Assembly: GCF_963666525.1 (NCBI RefSeq)
Contig: NZ_OY762905.1
Coordinates: forward strand, 3,885,501-3,949,500
DNA length: 64,000 nt
Reading direction: 5' to 3'
Source: an uncultured Cohaesibacter sp.
GTDB lineage: Bacteria > Pseudomonadota > Alphaproteobacteria > Rhizobiales > Cohaesibacteraceae
Translations under genes and position numbers: made by a program
In this document: positions 19,116-28,546 of the stretch, piece after piece
How the letters are laid out: the number at the start of each line of letters is the position of its first letter
Numbering within the stretch: position 1 is the first letter of the stretch
Notes under the pieces: model-generated
Database searches by the model: none
Told to the model about the DNA's origin: nothing
What the model saw: only the letters and a program-made list of their open reading frames with translations

Positions 19116-19518
19116 TTTCTTTCCATTCCTTCTGTTTAGGAGTCCTTCTGTACCTGCCCTGTCGCTCAGATCAAGGTGAAACTGGAAAAGGGGCGATTTT
19201 TTCTGCCTGCTGTTGCAGGGGCCACCCTTGCCGGTTCCATCGTGTCTCAGGCGGCCTTGGCCCGTCCGACGAACGCTCCTTCCTCTATATATCCCCTCGG
19301 ATTGGGCATTGCATTACAAATGCTGGCAACTTTTGTGTGCAGGCGCGATTTTTGCTGTTGCTGTCATGTCAGTGTCATGAGCCGTCGATATCCATCGACC
19401 TGTGGTCGGCCTTTTCAAGCAGGCTGACACTGTCTCATCGTGTCCTTTCCATCGCATCGTCCCTTGCGGGGCAGCGTCTCATTCCGGGGCATCAGCAGAT
19501 CCCAAAGGTAGGTTTGCA
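19116..19518. other. Divergent promoter region of ppdK and the arsR-like gene
   Basis: About 400 bases between ppdK (minus) and the ArsR-family gene (plus). It must hold both promoters. I see no clear palindromic ArsR operator; weak GTCA/TGAC repeats near 19364-19385 are the only candidates. Confidence 0.4.
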
Positions 19519-19908
19519 ATGAACACGGCTACCGAAACCTGGAAGTCCCAGTCACGGGCGCAGATCATCCTTTCCGCACTGGCCCAGGAGACACGGCTCG
19601 AGGTCTTTCGCCTGCTCTCGCAGGCGGGGCCAAAGGGACTGGGAGCTGGCGAAATCGCCCGGACATTAGACGTGCCGCACAACACCCTGTCGACCCATCT
19701 GTCCATTCTGCAGCGGGCGGGTCTCATCAACTCGGAGCGCAGCGGTCGCAACATCATCTATTTCGGGCTTGAGGACTGTCTCAACGACCTCATGGCCTTC
19801 CTTCAGGATGAATGCCCAACGGCTATGCCAGGGGAAATCGATGTCGACCGGCCCCGGTTTGACCTTGATGTCGAACATGCTGCGGCACGGCAGGTAAAAG
19901 AAGCGTGA
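19519..19908 (+). CDS. ArsR/SmtB family transcriptional regulator
   Basis: A 129-residue winged-helix repressor. The DNA-binding part is clear: LAQETRLEVFRLLSQAGP, then EIARTLDVPHNTLSTHLSIL as the recognition helix, and GRNIIYFGL in the wing. Arsenic sensors of the related rhizobial type usually end in a cysteine-rich segment. Here that region reads LQDECPTAMPGEID with a single cysteine, so the metalloid site looks altered. The start has the ribosome site AAAGGTAGG. The arsenate-reductase gene follows 126 bases later in the same orientation, so arsenic or oxidative control of that gene is the likely role. Confidence 0.87.
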   Translation: MNTATETWKSQSRAQIILSALAQETRLEVFRLLSQAGPKGLGAGEIARTLDVPHNTLSTHLSILQRAGLINSERSGRNIIYFGLEDCLNDLMAFLQDECPTAMPGEIDVDRPRFDLDVEHAAARQVKEA

Positions 19909-20034
19909 TCTAATCCGATAGGTTAGTATCAATCGCTTCAAAAGTGTGGTGTCTGCTGGGTTATACCCTTTTTTGAATCCTTCAATCGTATCCCCTGACG
20001 ATTGCCTGATTGAACGCGCTGCGAGGAGCCCGCA

Positions 20035-20541
20035 ATGCAGAATGTCCTTTTCCTTTGTACCGGCAATTCATCCCGATCCATCATGGCAGAAGCCATATTG
20101 GGCCGTGTCGGTCAGGGGCGGTTCAGGGCCTTTTCTGCCGGGAGCCTGACCGTAAGCCAACCGAACCCATGGGCCATCCAGTTGCTGGAAAAATTCGGCT
20201 ACCAGATCTGCCGCCTGCGTTCCAAGAACTGGAGCGAATTCAATCACCCGGGCAGCCCGAAGATGGATCACATCATCACCGTCTGCGATCATACGGCAGG
20301 TGAAAATTGCCCGATCTGGCCGGGCAATCCGGCCATTGCCCACTGGGGTATCGCCGATCCGGCTGCCGAGGTGGGCGATGACAAGGACATGCAATTGGCT
20401 TTCCTGACCGCTTATGCCCAACTGTCCGATCGTATCGGACGGTTCGTATCCCTGCCGATCGAGAGCATGAGCAACGACGATCTGCGGGCTGCGATGCGGG
20501 AAATTGCCAGCTATTCGGGCAATACGGAAGACAGGGATTAA
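20035..20541 (+). CDS. arsC: Arsenate reductase (LMW phosphatase fold, ArsC)
   Basis: A 168-residue protein of the thioredoxin-coupled ArsC class, which reduces arsenate to arsenite. The phosphatase loop CTGNSSRS has nucleophile Cys8 and Arg14, and the redox pair Cys84 and Cys92 sits in TVCDHTAGENCPIWPG, a segment diagnostic of ArsC as opposed to plain tyrosine phosphatases. Asp is present in GIADPAAE. It follows an ArsR-type regulator. No arsenite pump (ArsB or Acr3) is adjacent; the next gene is the DUF3422 protein, so export must be encoded elsewhere or the pair serves a different purpose. Confidence 0.9.
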   Translation: MQNVLFLCTGNSSRSIMAEAILGRVGQGRFRAFSAGSLTVSQPNPWAIQLLEKFGYQICRLRSKNWSEFNHPGSPKMDHIITVCDHTAGENCPIWPGNPAIAHWGIADPAAEVGDDKDMQLAFLTAYAQLSDRIGRFVSLPIESMSNDDLRAAMREIASYSGNTEDRD

Positions 20542-20726
20542 ACGCCCGCTGATCGCGCACGACTGGCGGATCCCGACGGGTTTTCCAACCCGGCGCAGCG
20601 ACCTTTCGCTTTTGCTCTCTACAGGTCTGTAACAAATGACTATTATACTGTCTTGACCAGACTTTACCGGTTTGACCCGGAAGACGGGCGGGCAAAGCGG
20701 ATAGAGGGACAGGAAGGACCGATCCA

Positions 20727-22082
20727 GTGGCCGATAGCCAGACCAGACTAGCCAAGGCGCGCCTCAATCACTCGATGCGGGCGCCGATGATCCGCGAGAT
20801 GCATGCGCGGCCCTTCCTCGAGCTTGATGCTCCGAGCCGCCTGGCCTTCATCGCCCTCAAGCCCGAAGAAGACGGCCTGCATACGGCGGAGCTGGCCCGG
20901 CAACAGCTGGTTGCTTTTCTGGAGGGCTTCGGTGCGCCACAGCCGGAAGAGGGCGCTGTCTATCACATCGCCAACCTCGACGGCATGGTTCTCAAGTGGG
21001 AAAACCATACTGAGTTTGCCACCTACACCCTCTATACCTACGCTCCACGCCCGGCAAATCTAGGGCCGGACAGTTTCGCCACGGACCTGCACGACCGCTT
21101 CACCATCGAGTGGTTGCAGGCTTTTCCCGGTCGGATCGTTTCGTCGGTCTCCGCCCGCATCGAACCCGTGCCAGATCTCAAGGGCATCGAGGAGCAGATG
21201 TCCGGTGTGGTCCGTGACTGGTTTGGTTCGCCATCCAGTTTTGCCGCCGCCTATGTCAGCGATGGTGATGCCGCCATTGCCGCCGACTTCGACCTCGACA
21301 ACCGTGGACAGATTCGCCTTGCCGTCCTGGCCTGCCGCGATGTCGGTGCCAGTCGTCTGGGGCGGGTGATCCAACGGTTTCTTGAAGTCGAAACCTACCG
21401 GGCAATGTCGATGTTGACCCTCCCGGTGGCTCGAAAGGTTCTGGGCAGCATCCGTACATTGAACATCAAGCTCAGCGAGACAGTGGCAAGGATTGGTGAC
21501 GAGCAGGAAAGTGACAAGGTGGTGCTTGATGAGCTGCTTGGCATATCCGCCGAGCTGTCGATGTTGTCCACCAGCAGCTCCTCGCGCTTCAATGCCGGCC
21601 GCGCCTACGAGGAACTGGTCATGCAGCGCATCGGCCTGTTGCGTGAGCAACGCATTCTCGAACGGCAGCTGTTCTCCGAATTCATGAAGCGGCGCTATCA
21701 GCCCAGCATGCGCACCTGTCGCTCGGCGCAGAGCCAGCTTGACGACCTGACCTTCCGTGCCGCCCATGCCTCGGAGCTGCTGGGCACGCGGGTACAGGTG
21801 ACAACAACCGATCAGAACCGCCAGCTGCTGGCCCAGATGGACCGTCGCGCTGCGCTACAGATCCGGTTGCAGGAAACCGTCGAAGGGCTTTCGGTGGTGG
21901 CGATCTCCTATTATGCGGTCAGCCTGCTGAGCTATCTGCTGGCACCCGCTGCCAAGATCGCCCATATCGACAAGAGCCTGCTGTCCGCCGCACTCGTCGT
22001 TCCGGTGGTTGGTTTCATCTGGTTGTCCATGCACAAGGTCAAACAGCGCCTGATCCACAAGACCGGCTCAAAGGAGCACTGA
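20727..22082 (+). CDS. DUF3422 family membrane protein
   Basis: A 451-residue protein of the uncharacterised DUF3422 family. The N-terminal half starts with the typical REMHARPFLELDAPSR and IANLDGMVLKWENHTEFATYT. The C-terminal part contains a helical region and two hydrophobic segments (VVAISYYAVSLLSYLL and ALVVPVVGFIWLSM), so it is anchored in the inner membrane by its end with most of it cytoplasmic. The start is GTG at 20727 with AGGAAGGA upstream. It converges on ispE. No function is known for the family; none is proposed. Confidence 0.88.
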   Translation: MADSQTRLAKARLNHSMRAPMIREMHARPFLELDAPSRLAFIALKPEEDGLHTAELARQQLVAFLEGFGAPQPEEGAVYHIANLDGMVLKWENHTEFATYTLYTYAPRPANLGPDSFATDLHDRFTIEWLQAFPGRIVSSVSARIEPVPDLKGIEEQMSGVVRDWFGSPSSFAAAYVSDGDAAIAADFDLDNRGQIRLAVLACRDVGASRLGRVIQRFLEVETYRAMSMLTLPVARKVLGSIRTLNIKLSETVARIGDEQESDKVVLDELLGISAELSMLSTSSSSRFNAGRAYEELVMQRIGLLREQRILERQLFSEFMKRRYQPSMRTCRSAQSQLDDLTFRAAHASELLGTRVQVTTTDQNRQLLAQMDRRAALQIRLQETVEGLSVVAISYYAVSLLSYLLAPAAKIAHIDKSLLSAALVVPVVGFIWLSMHKVKQRLIHKTGSKEH

Positions 22083-22124
22083 CAGGCGCTAGTCCGGCAA
22101 GAGACGACGCGTCCGTGAACTCCC

Positions 22125-23009
22125 CTATTGAATACCGCCATGGCTGACCCACCAGTTGGGGTGGGTGAAGGCCATGCGCCGCGCCGCATATTCCGCGTGC
22201 TTCACCGTGGCGAACAGAGCAAAGCATGTTGCCCCAGAGCCGGACATGCGGGCAAACAGGCAGTCGCCATCATCTTCCAGCGCTTGCAACACGGTTTCAA
22301 TCACCGGTGCCTGTTCGATAGCGGCCATTTCCAGATCGTTGCGCTGGTTGTCGAGCCAGTCGGCCAGTGCCATCGCCGAGAGAAAGGCAGAGGGCACCGG
22401 GCCCATGGGCGGGTTGGTCTTGTTCTTGAGGCGACGAAAGACATTCGGTGTCGAGATCGGCACGCGCGGATTGACCAGCACCATGCCCAGATCCTTTGGC
22501 AACCGCGGGCCGGAGGACAGCTCATCGCCGATGCCACGGGCAATCAGGCAGGAGCCTTCAAGGCACATCGGAACATCGGCCCCGAGCTTGAGCGCAATGG
22601 TGCGCAGCTTGTCGTCATTGATGGTGCGGTGCCAAAGGCGCAGCAGGCCGAGCAGCGTTGCTGCCGCATCGGAAGACCCACCGCCAACGCCCGACGAGAT
22701 GGGCAGGAATTTCTCCAGCGTCATGTCCGCAGCAACGGTGCAATTGAGTTCTGTTGCCAGAAGCCGCGCGGCGCGGACCATCAGATTGTCAGGTTCCTGC
22801 CGCAAGCTGGCGGCAAACGGGCCATTGACCGACAGATGTAGATGTTTTGAGGGCTTGAACTGAATGCGATCAGCCGCACCGCCAAATACCACCAGCGATT
22901 CCAGAAGGTGATATCCGTCGTCTCTCTGCCCTGTGATATGCAAGGCAAGATTGATCTTGGCTGGCGCAGTCAAGGTGAGAATGTCTGGATCCTGTGACGG
23001 TTTCGTCAT
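22125..23009 (-). CDS. ispE: 4-diphosphocytidyl-2-C-methyl-D-erythritol kinase
   Basis: A 294-residue GHMP kinase that phosphorylates CDP-methylerythritol in the MEP isoprenoid pathway. The N-terminus TAPAKINLALHITGQRDDGYH is the IspE signature, and the ATP loop PISSGVGGGSSDAAATL is intact. The C-terminal MSGSGATCFALF motif completes the GHMP pattern. Its product line feeds the polyprenyl diphosphate synthase encoded 3 kb away on the same strand, with a TPR protein between them, an arrangement I recall from other rhizobia. Confidence 0.95.
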   Translation of the reverse strand: MTKPSQDPDILTLTAPAKINLALHITGQRDDGYHLLESLVVFGGAADRIQFKPSKHLHLSVNGPFAASLRQEPDNLMVRAARLLATELNCTVAADMTLEKFLPISSGVGGGSSDAAATLLGLLRLWHRTINDDKLRTIALKLGADVPMCLEGSCLIARGIGDELSSGPRLPKDLGMVLVNPRVPISTPNVFRRLKNKTNPPMGPVPSAFLSAMALADWLDNQRNDLEMAAIEQAPVIETVLQALEDDGDCLFARMSGSGATCFALFATVKHAEYAARRMAFTHPNWWVSHGGIQ

Positions 23010-23443
23010 TGCTGGCTGTCTGTCTCAAGCGGTTGTCAGTGTCGATTGCATTGGGTCTGGCGTCTGTGGGGGAACAGAAAGATGGGCTTGAAAGACGCGC
23101 CTGAACCGCAGTCCTGATGACTCTCGATCCGCTTTTGGCGCTAACTGACTGCCCTGATCCGACCACCTTGGGCTGACCATAGGATGATTCTCGGCACCGT
23201 GTCGCCTTCCTGATAGCCACATAACTTGACGAACGGTTGACGAAGGGGGCAGACCTCGGAGGCCAACGAAAAATTCCCTCAAATCAGAAGCATATGGACA
23301 TCCACGAGGCTTGTCCAGAGCCCATCAGAGAAGTTCGCTCGATACGTATTAGACACAAGTTCAGATTTTCTGGACCCAGTGCTCTTCCGCCGGCATAAAC
23401 TCTTGGCCGGGGAGGGAGGAGAAAGCAGGGTGGCGACATGAAA
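23010..23443. other. Intergenic region upstream of ispE
   Basis: About 430 bases between the terminator of the TPR gene and the ispE start. I see no tRNA, no riboswitch and no credible small gene. The ispE promoter should lie here on the minus strand. Confidence 0.4.
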
Positions 23444-23472
23444 AACGCGCAAAGGCCAAGCCTGTGCGCGTT
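23444..23472 (-). terminator. Intrinsic terminator of the TPR gene
   Basis: A perfect compound stem: AACGCGCA pairs with TGCGCGTT and inside it AGGC pairs with GCCT around a CAA loop. On the minus strand it is followed by five T. It lies 30 bases after the TPR stop codon and separates that gene from ispE. Confidence 0.88.
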
Positions 23473-23503
23473 CCATGGTTCATCACCTCAAGGCCCTCGG
23501 CAA

Positions 23504-25429
23504 TCAATCCTTGAGGCCGTTGGCGATCTTTTCATCGACCGACAGCATGAGCTTGTCGTCTGGCTGCATGGTCTTGACCCGCTGCCACTGGAAGGTTGCC
23601 TCGTTCTTGCGGCCAACGCGCCAGTAGGCATCTCCCAGATGGTCCGTGATGGTCGGATCCTCGGGGCGCAGTTCAACGGCGCGCTCAAGGAAGTTGACAG
23701 CTTCTTCATATTGCTTGAGGCGATAGTGGGCCCAGCCAAGAGAATCCACAAAGAATCCGTCGAATGGCCTCAACGCCACCGCCTGTCGGATCATCTCGAT
23801 GGCCTTGTCCAGATGGATGCCGCGATCCACCCAGCTGTAGCCCAGATAGTTCAGCACTGTCGGCTGGTTGGGGAACAGCTTGAGAGCGGACTGCATGTCC
23901 TTTTCCGTGTTCGGCCAGTCCTTGATCTGGTCATAGGCGGAGCCGCGCAGGAAATAGAGCGACCAGTGAATGTCGCGCTTGGTGCGAATGCTGTTGATGC
24001 CGCGGCTTAGAATGTCGATCGCTTCCTTGTAGCGCTGCTCGGACTGGTAGATGCGGGAGAGAACGGACACCGTTTCCAGATCGGAGTAATTGCCTTCCAG
24101 CAGGGTCTTCATCCGCTTGATGGCTTCATCCGGGTGATCGAGGCGCGCCTGCACGAAGGCTGCACGCCGCTGTGCCTTGCGATAGACGGCGCTCTCCGGC
24201 TTGATGGTGTCATAATGCGCAAGAGCCACTTCATTCTTGTTGATGTGCTCGAACAGGCGGGCGAGGGAAAACTCGGTATAGTCATTGTCCGGCCGCAGAT
24301 AGTCGGCAAACTGCAAATACAGCGCCCCTCCTTCAATGGCCCCTTCTTCCGTCAGTGCGTTGCCCAGAGTGGAGAAGAACTCGGCTGCCCCGTCCTGCGG
24401 CGTGCGGATGGAGTTGGCAATCGGCTTCATGGCGCTGAAGGACTGCTGCAGCCATTCCTTCTCCTCGGTGTCGGCAGCACTGGCAGCAAAGGTGTCGATG
24501 ACTTCGCTGGCGCGCTTGTCGTTGCCGGCCTTCAAAAGGTTGTTGACCAGCGCTGTTGCCGTTGCCAGTGAATTGGGGTCCGCATCAAGGCTCTGCTGCA
24601 ACAGGGTTGCTGCCTTGGTGTAGTCCTTGGCGTAGGCAGCAATCAGCCCGGCGTGAAGCGAAAAGAAGAACTGGTTGACCTCGCTGTCATCGTCTGCCTT
24701 GAGCAGGCTGATCACCTCGTCGAGCTTGGTCTTGTCCTGACCGATCGTCGCCCATGCATCCAGAACAGTCTGGGAAATCAGTGCGAACGGGCCATATTGC
24801 GCCGAGGCGCTGAGCAGGCGTGGATCGTTGAGATTGCGACGCAGCGGCGCGCGTGAGAGAAGCGGAGCAGGATTGTTCTGCATCACGTCCATGCCACCCT
24901 TGAACTGGATGGCGGCGCTCGAATAGTTCCTGCCCTTCAGAGCCTTGACGCCCAGCGCCATGTGCACCATCGGAGCAATCCGCCCATCAAGCACTTCGGC
25001 ATCCGCTGACGAATCATCTTCCTCTGCCTTGCCTTCTTCAGTCTCCTTGCTGGTGGCTGCCTCGTGGCTGCTCTGGGCGGCCATCTTGTCGGCAAGGGCA
25101 AAAGCGCGTTCGTGATCACCCACCGCGAGCGTCAGGGCGAAATTGCGCTCCAGCAGCAGGGGATTTTCCGGGTCCTTCTCCAGCGCCTGGGCATAGAAAT
25201 GGGCGGCCAGTTCGAGGTCGTCCTCATCCTGGGCGAGCAGGGCGGAAAGATAGGTGCCGGTCAGGGTCGTCGGGATGTCCGCAAGCGCGTCCACCACGGA
25301 TTCCTCTGGGATATCGGGGGTTTCTGTCTGAGCGCCGGCAAACGTTGCCGGTCCCATCAACAAGGCAAATCCTACGACGCCGGTCAGGAGGTGTTGTCTA
25401 AACATCTTGAGGGAAAATCGAAAGTGCAT
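23504..25429 (-). CDS. Exported tetratricopeptide-repeat protein
   Basis: A 641-residue protein with a signal peptide (TGVVGFALLMGPATFAGA, cleavage near residue 34) and many tetratricopeptide repeats through most of its length. The clearest repeats are in the C-terminal third, with patterns such as YKEAIDILSRGI, LNYLGYSWVDRG, DSLGWAHYRLKQYEEAV and DHLGDAYWRVGRKNEA. An acidic linker lies near residues 110-150. It is probably periplasmic and mediates protein-protein contacts, possibly in envelope assembly. It lies between ispE and the polyprenyl synthase, an order I recall from related genomes; a functional tie to isoprenoids is not shown. Confidence 0.9.
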   Translation of the reverse strand: MHFRFSLKMFRQHLLTGVVGFALLMGPATFAGAQTETPDIPEESVVDALADIPTTLTGTYLSALLAQDEDDLELAAHFYAQALEKDPENPLLLERNFALTLAVGDHERAFALADKMAAQSSHEAATSKETEEGKAEEDDSSADAEVLDGRIAPMVHMALGVKALKGRNYSSAAIQFKGGMDVMQNNPAPLLSRAPLRRNLNDPRLLSASAQYGPFALISQTVLDAWATIGQDKTKLDEVISLLKADDDSEVNQFFFSLHAGLIAAYAKDYTKAATLLQQSLDADPNSLATATALVNNLLKAGNDKRASEVIDTFAASAADTEEKEWLQQSFSAMKPIANSIRTPQDGAAEFFSTLGNALTEEGAIEGGALYLQFADYLRPDNDYTEFSLARLFEHINKNEVALAHYDTIKPESAVYRKAQRRAAFVQARLDHPDEAIKRMKTLLEGNYSDLETVSVLSRIYQSEQRYKEAIDILSRGINSIRTKRDIHWSLYFLRGSAYDQIKDWPNTEKDMQSALKLFPNQPTVLNYLGYSWVDRGIHLDKAIEMIRQAVALRPFDGFFVDSLGWAHYRLKQYEEAVNFLERAVELRPEDPTITDHLGDAYWRVGRKNEATFQWQRVKTMQPDDKLMLSVDEKIANGLKD

Positions 25430-25833
25430 TTAGTCAGCCTTGTTGTTGCGCAATCCGAAGCATTATTGGCTGGACAGCAGAGCCGCGGCAATTGCGCCTT
25501 GCCATTGTCCCGTGCCTGCGACCGAAAAATCAGACGCGTCGTCCGCCAGTCCATCCGGACAAGAAAGAGCCAGAGTGACATCGCGCCTCTTTGAAGCTCT
25601 TTACGAATTAGGAATGTAGCATGGCTTTTTTGAGGCTTGCTCGCAAGCCCTCGTGTCTTGTCCTGTACATAATAAAGCGCGGTAAAGATCAATTAAACAA
25701 ACTGTCAAAAACATAGCGGCGAGAGGTGGCAAAAATTTGACCCTCTGAAAGATCTGCCCGAGCGCTGGAAGGGGGCGCAGCCCGTCGGGGGGCGTCGCTG
25801 CACTGGCTATCAGACCTGATCGCGGCAACAAAA
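25430..25833. other. Intergenic region upstream of the TPR gene
   Basis: About 400 bases containing the presumed promoter of the TPR gene (minus strand). The segment near 25610-25720 is AT-rich. No gene recognised. Confidence 0.4.
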
Positions 25834-25862
25834 AAGGCGCTGAATTAACAGCGCCTTCCGAC
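25834..25862 (-). terminator. Intrinsic terminator of the polyprenyl synthase gene
   Basis: A perfect 9-bp stem AAGGCGCTG / CAGCGCCTT with a 5-nt loop; on the minus strand it is followed by six T (plus-strand A run just left of 25834). It lies 25-30 bases after the stop codon at 25887. Confidence 0.88.
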
Positions 25863-25886
25863 CAGGTTTACAGACGTTCCAAAGGA

Positions 25887-26915
25887 TCAGTGCCCGCGTG
25901 CGATACAGAATTCCACAGCATCAATGAGGGCATCCTTGTAAGGGCTGTCTTCGAACACATCAAGCGAGGCAATCGCTGTGGCACCATGAGCCCGGGCCTG
26001 TTTCAGCGTGTCTTCAAGGGCATTGGTCTTGACCAGCAGCCCCATGGCATAATCAAGCGCGCCATCGGTGACATCCTTGCGCTCTTCCATGACCCGCTTC
26101 CAGAAGGCCTTGTCCTCAGCCGAGCCCCGTTCATAGGCCAGGATCACCGGCAGGGTGATCTTGCCTTCGCGGAAATCATCGCCGACATTCTTGCCCAGTG
26201 CCGCCGCCGAGCCGCCATAATCGAGGGCATCGTCAATCAGCTGGAAGGCATTGCCCAGCTCCATGCCATAGTCACGCAGCGCCGTGATCCGGGTCTCTTC
26301 GCTGCCCGCGATGATCGGCCCAACCTCGCAGGCGGCGGCAAACAGGGCGGCCGTCTTGGATCGTATGACCTGCATGTATTCAGCGACCGAGGTCTTCATG
26401 TTCTGGGCGACAGAAAGCTGCAACACCTCGCCTTCGGCAATGACGCAGGCGGCGGTCGAGAGCACATCAAGAGCCCGGATCGAGCCGACATCAACCATCA
26501 CGCGGAAAGCCTGCCCGAGCAAGAAGTCGCCAACCAGAACGCTGGCCTGGTTGCCCCAGAGCATGCGGGCGGCGAGCTTGCCACGACGCATGTCGCTCTC
26601 GTCGACCACATCGTCATGCAGCAGGGTGGCCGTATGCATGAATTCCACCGCCATAGCCAGCTTGACGTGTCCGGCTGCGGATGGGTCTTCATAGCCGCAC
26701 ATGTTGGCTGCGGCCAGTGTCAGCATCGGGCGCAGGCGCTTGCCACCTGAATCGATCAGGTGCTTGGCCACTTCCGGAATCATCTCGACGTCCGAACCGG
26801 CCTTCTCGAGAATAAGATCATTCACCCTTCCCATGTCCTGTTTGACGAGGTCGATAAGGGGCTGAATGCTGGCCTGGGACTTGTTTGCCTCATTGAGAGG
26901 AGGGACAACGCTCAC
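25887..26915 (-). CDS. Polyprenyl (octa/decaprenyl) diphosphate synthase
   Basis: About 343 residues. A trans-isoprenyl diphosphate synthase that builds the quinone side chain. The first aspartate-rich motif HDDVVDESD lies near residues 100-108, and the second motif FQLIDDALDYGG near 224-235. The substrate-size region before the first motif (EFMHTATLL) is of the long-chain type. The proposed start is the GTG at 26915, with TGGAG 8 bases upstream; a TTG at 26942 is the alternative. The product probably carries eight to ten isoprene units, as is usual for alphaproteobacterial ubiquinone, but chain length cannot be read directly. Confidence 0.92.
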   Translation of the reverse strand: MSVVPPLNEANKSQASIQPLIDLVKQDMGRVNDLILEKAGSDVEMIPEVAKHLIDSGGKRLRPMLTLAAANMCGYEDPSAAGHVKLAMAVEFMHTATLLHDDVVDESDMRRGKLAARMLWGNQASVLVGDFLLGQAFRVMVDVGSIRALDVLSTAACVIAEGEVLQLSVAQNMKTSVAEYMQVIRSKTAALFAAACEVGPIIAGSEETRITALRDYGMELGNAFQLIDDALDYGGSAAALGKNVGDDFREGKITLPVILAYERGSAEDKAFWKRVMEERKDVTDGALDYAMGLLVKTNALEDTLKQARAHGATAIASLDVFEDSPYKDALIDAVEFCIARGH

Positions 26916-27254
26916 GCGGCGGCTCCAATTTTGTGTCTTCAAATTTCGGTCGCGAGAATAGGCGGCTCACCCCGGAACGACAAGAGGGAGGGGGAAAGAA
27001 TGTTGCTTAATCACGCCAAATTTCCGCTTCGAAACGGCTTTTTTGCCCAGTTTGATGTGGGCGCCCATCAGAACGCGAGAAAATCATCCTTTCGCGGTCC
27101 TGATCAAGCCGTCTGAGCTTCTTCTTTTGTCTCATTCGTGCTTACGGTCACAGCTGGTGATGGAGGGCTGTTGCAGGGCGAAAGCGCGCGAAGGCTCTTT
27201 TCAGAGGCCCGAAATCTATTTATGGTCTGGGAACCCTTTCATGGACCATTGGCC
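26916..27254. other. Divergent promoter region
   Basis: About 340 bases between the polyprenyl synthase (minus) and the DUF2007 gene (plus). It should hold both promoters. I see no distinct operator or RNA gene. Confidence 0.4.
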
Positions 27255-27527
27255 ATGAAGACGATTTGGCAGCAGGACACTGGCGTGGACGAACTCATCA
27301 AGACCAACAATCCGGTAACCCTCTCTTTCGTGGAAGCCTTGCTAAGGGATGCTGACATTCCCTTCCAGTCTCTTGATCACAACATGAGCACTCTTTACGG
27401 CAGTATCCTCAACCAGATTGCACGCCGCGTCCTGGTCGATGACACGCATCTGATGCGCGCCCGGCAACTGTTGCGCGATGCCGGGCTGGAAAAGGAGCTC
27501 GACTGTTCAGTTGATGACAGACCCTGA
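27255..27527 (+). CDS. DUF2007 small protein
   Basis: About 90 residues, a DUF2007 domain protein (putative signal-transducing, related to the GlnK-like ferredoxin fold). Typical elements are ELIKTNNPVTLSFVEALLRD at the start and RRVLVDDTHLMRARQLLRDAGL at the end. It immediately precedes the methyltransferase gene (about 60 bases), and the two probably form an operon, as I recall from related genomes. The start is uncertain: ATG at 27255 is chosen, but an in-frame extension exists. No biochemical role is known. Confidence 0.82.
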   Translation: MKTIWQQDTGVDELIKTNNPVTLSFVEALLRDADIPFQSLDHNMSTLYGSILNQIARRVLVDDTHLMRARQLLRDAGLEKELDCSVDDRP

Positions 27528-27589
27528 AGATCAGGGCGGGGAGTGCGCTTGCCCCAAATATGCCGGAAGACTTTCAGGAAAGACCACAG

Positions 27590-28435
27590 ATGCCTTCAAT
27601 GACCGTTCCAAGCCTGCCGCCTGCCTTGCTGGAGGATGTGGCCACTGTTTCCGCCGATGCGTTGCCTTCGGGCGTGGTCATGAGCGAGGATGATTTTCTT
27701 GGCGGACGGATCTCTCTGCTGCAGCCCAGAAAGGGCCATCACCGCTCGGGGACCGATGCCGTTCTGCTGGCTGCCTGCACCCCAGCCAGACCGGGCGAGC
27801 TGGTGGTCGATCTGGGCTCCGGGGTCGGGGCCGCCGGGCTCTGCGTTGCGGCGCGCGTCGGTGGGCTTCGATTGCTGGCGGTCGAGATCGACCCGGACGT
27901 TGCCGCCATTGCCGCCACCAACGTCGCCCGCTCGGCAAAGTATCTGGCCGCCGCATCGGTCATCAGTTGCGATGTGGCTTTGCGGGGTGAGCCGCGCAAA
28001 CTGGCCGGTCTTACCGAAAATCTCGCCCATCACGTCATCGCCAATCCGCCCTATTACCGGCCGGAACGCTTTCAGACTTCACCCAATGAGGCCCGCGCCA
28101 TGGCCCACATGCTGACCGACGAGGGGATGGAGCCGTGGTTCCGCACCGCCGTTTCCATTCTCAAAAGCGGCGGCACCTTCACCGTTGTCCAGCGGGCAGA
28201 TGAATTGCCCGCCCTGCTCAAGCTGATGGAAGGCCGCTTTGGCGGCATTACCGTGCAACCCTTCTCGCCAAGGGAAGGTGAGGCGGCCCACCGTGTGGTG
28301 GTTCAGGGCAAGAAACAGTCCCGCGCGCCGTTCCGGCTGTTGCCAGCGATTGCCCTGCATGATGCAGGCACAGACACACCCGGCGCCCGCGTCGAAGCCG
28401 TCCACCGACACGGTGCGGCGATCGATCTGGGGTAA
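27590..28435 (+). CDS. tRNA1(Val) A37 N6-methyltransferase-like protein
   Basis: About 281 residues. An S-adenosylmethionine-dependent N6-adenine methyltransferase of the TrmN6/YfiC group. The SAM-binding motif is LVVDLGSGVGAAGLC, the acidic end of the next strand is AVEIDPD, and the catalytic motif is ANPPYYRP. The N-terminal GGRISLLQPRKGHHRSGTDA is typical of the group. It probably modifies adenosine 37 of a tRNA. The start is ambiguous among ATGs at 27560, 27590 and 27599. It follows the DUF2007 gene. Confidence 0.85.
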   Translation: MPSMTVPSLPPALLEDVATVSADALPSGVVMSEDDFLGGRISLLQPRKGHHRSGTDAVLLAACTPARPGELVVDLGSGVGAAGLCVAARVGGLRLLAVEIDPDVAAIAATNVARSAKYLAAASVISCDVALRGEPRKLAGLTENLAHHVIANPPYYRPERFQTSPNEARAMAHMLTDEGMEPWFRTAVSILKSGGTFTVVQRADELPALLKLMEGRFGGITVQPFSPREGEAAHRVVVQGKKQSRAPFRLLPAIALHDAGTDTPGARVEAVHRHGAAIDLG

Positions 28436-28546
28436 GAGCCGAATGACCGTCCCCACCTTTCGGCGCTATGGAATGAGATACATGTGCGGTATGATGGCGG
28501 CGAACAGAGACAGTATCTTTCAGGCACAACAGCAAAGGGGCATGCA

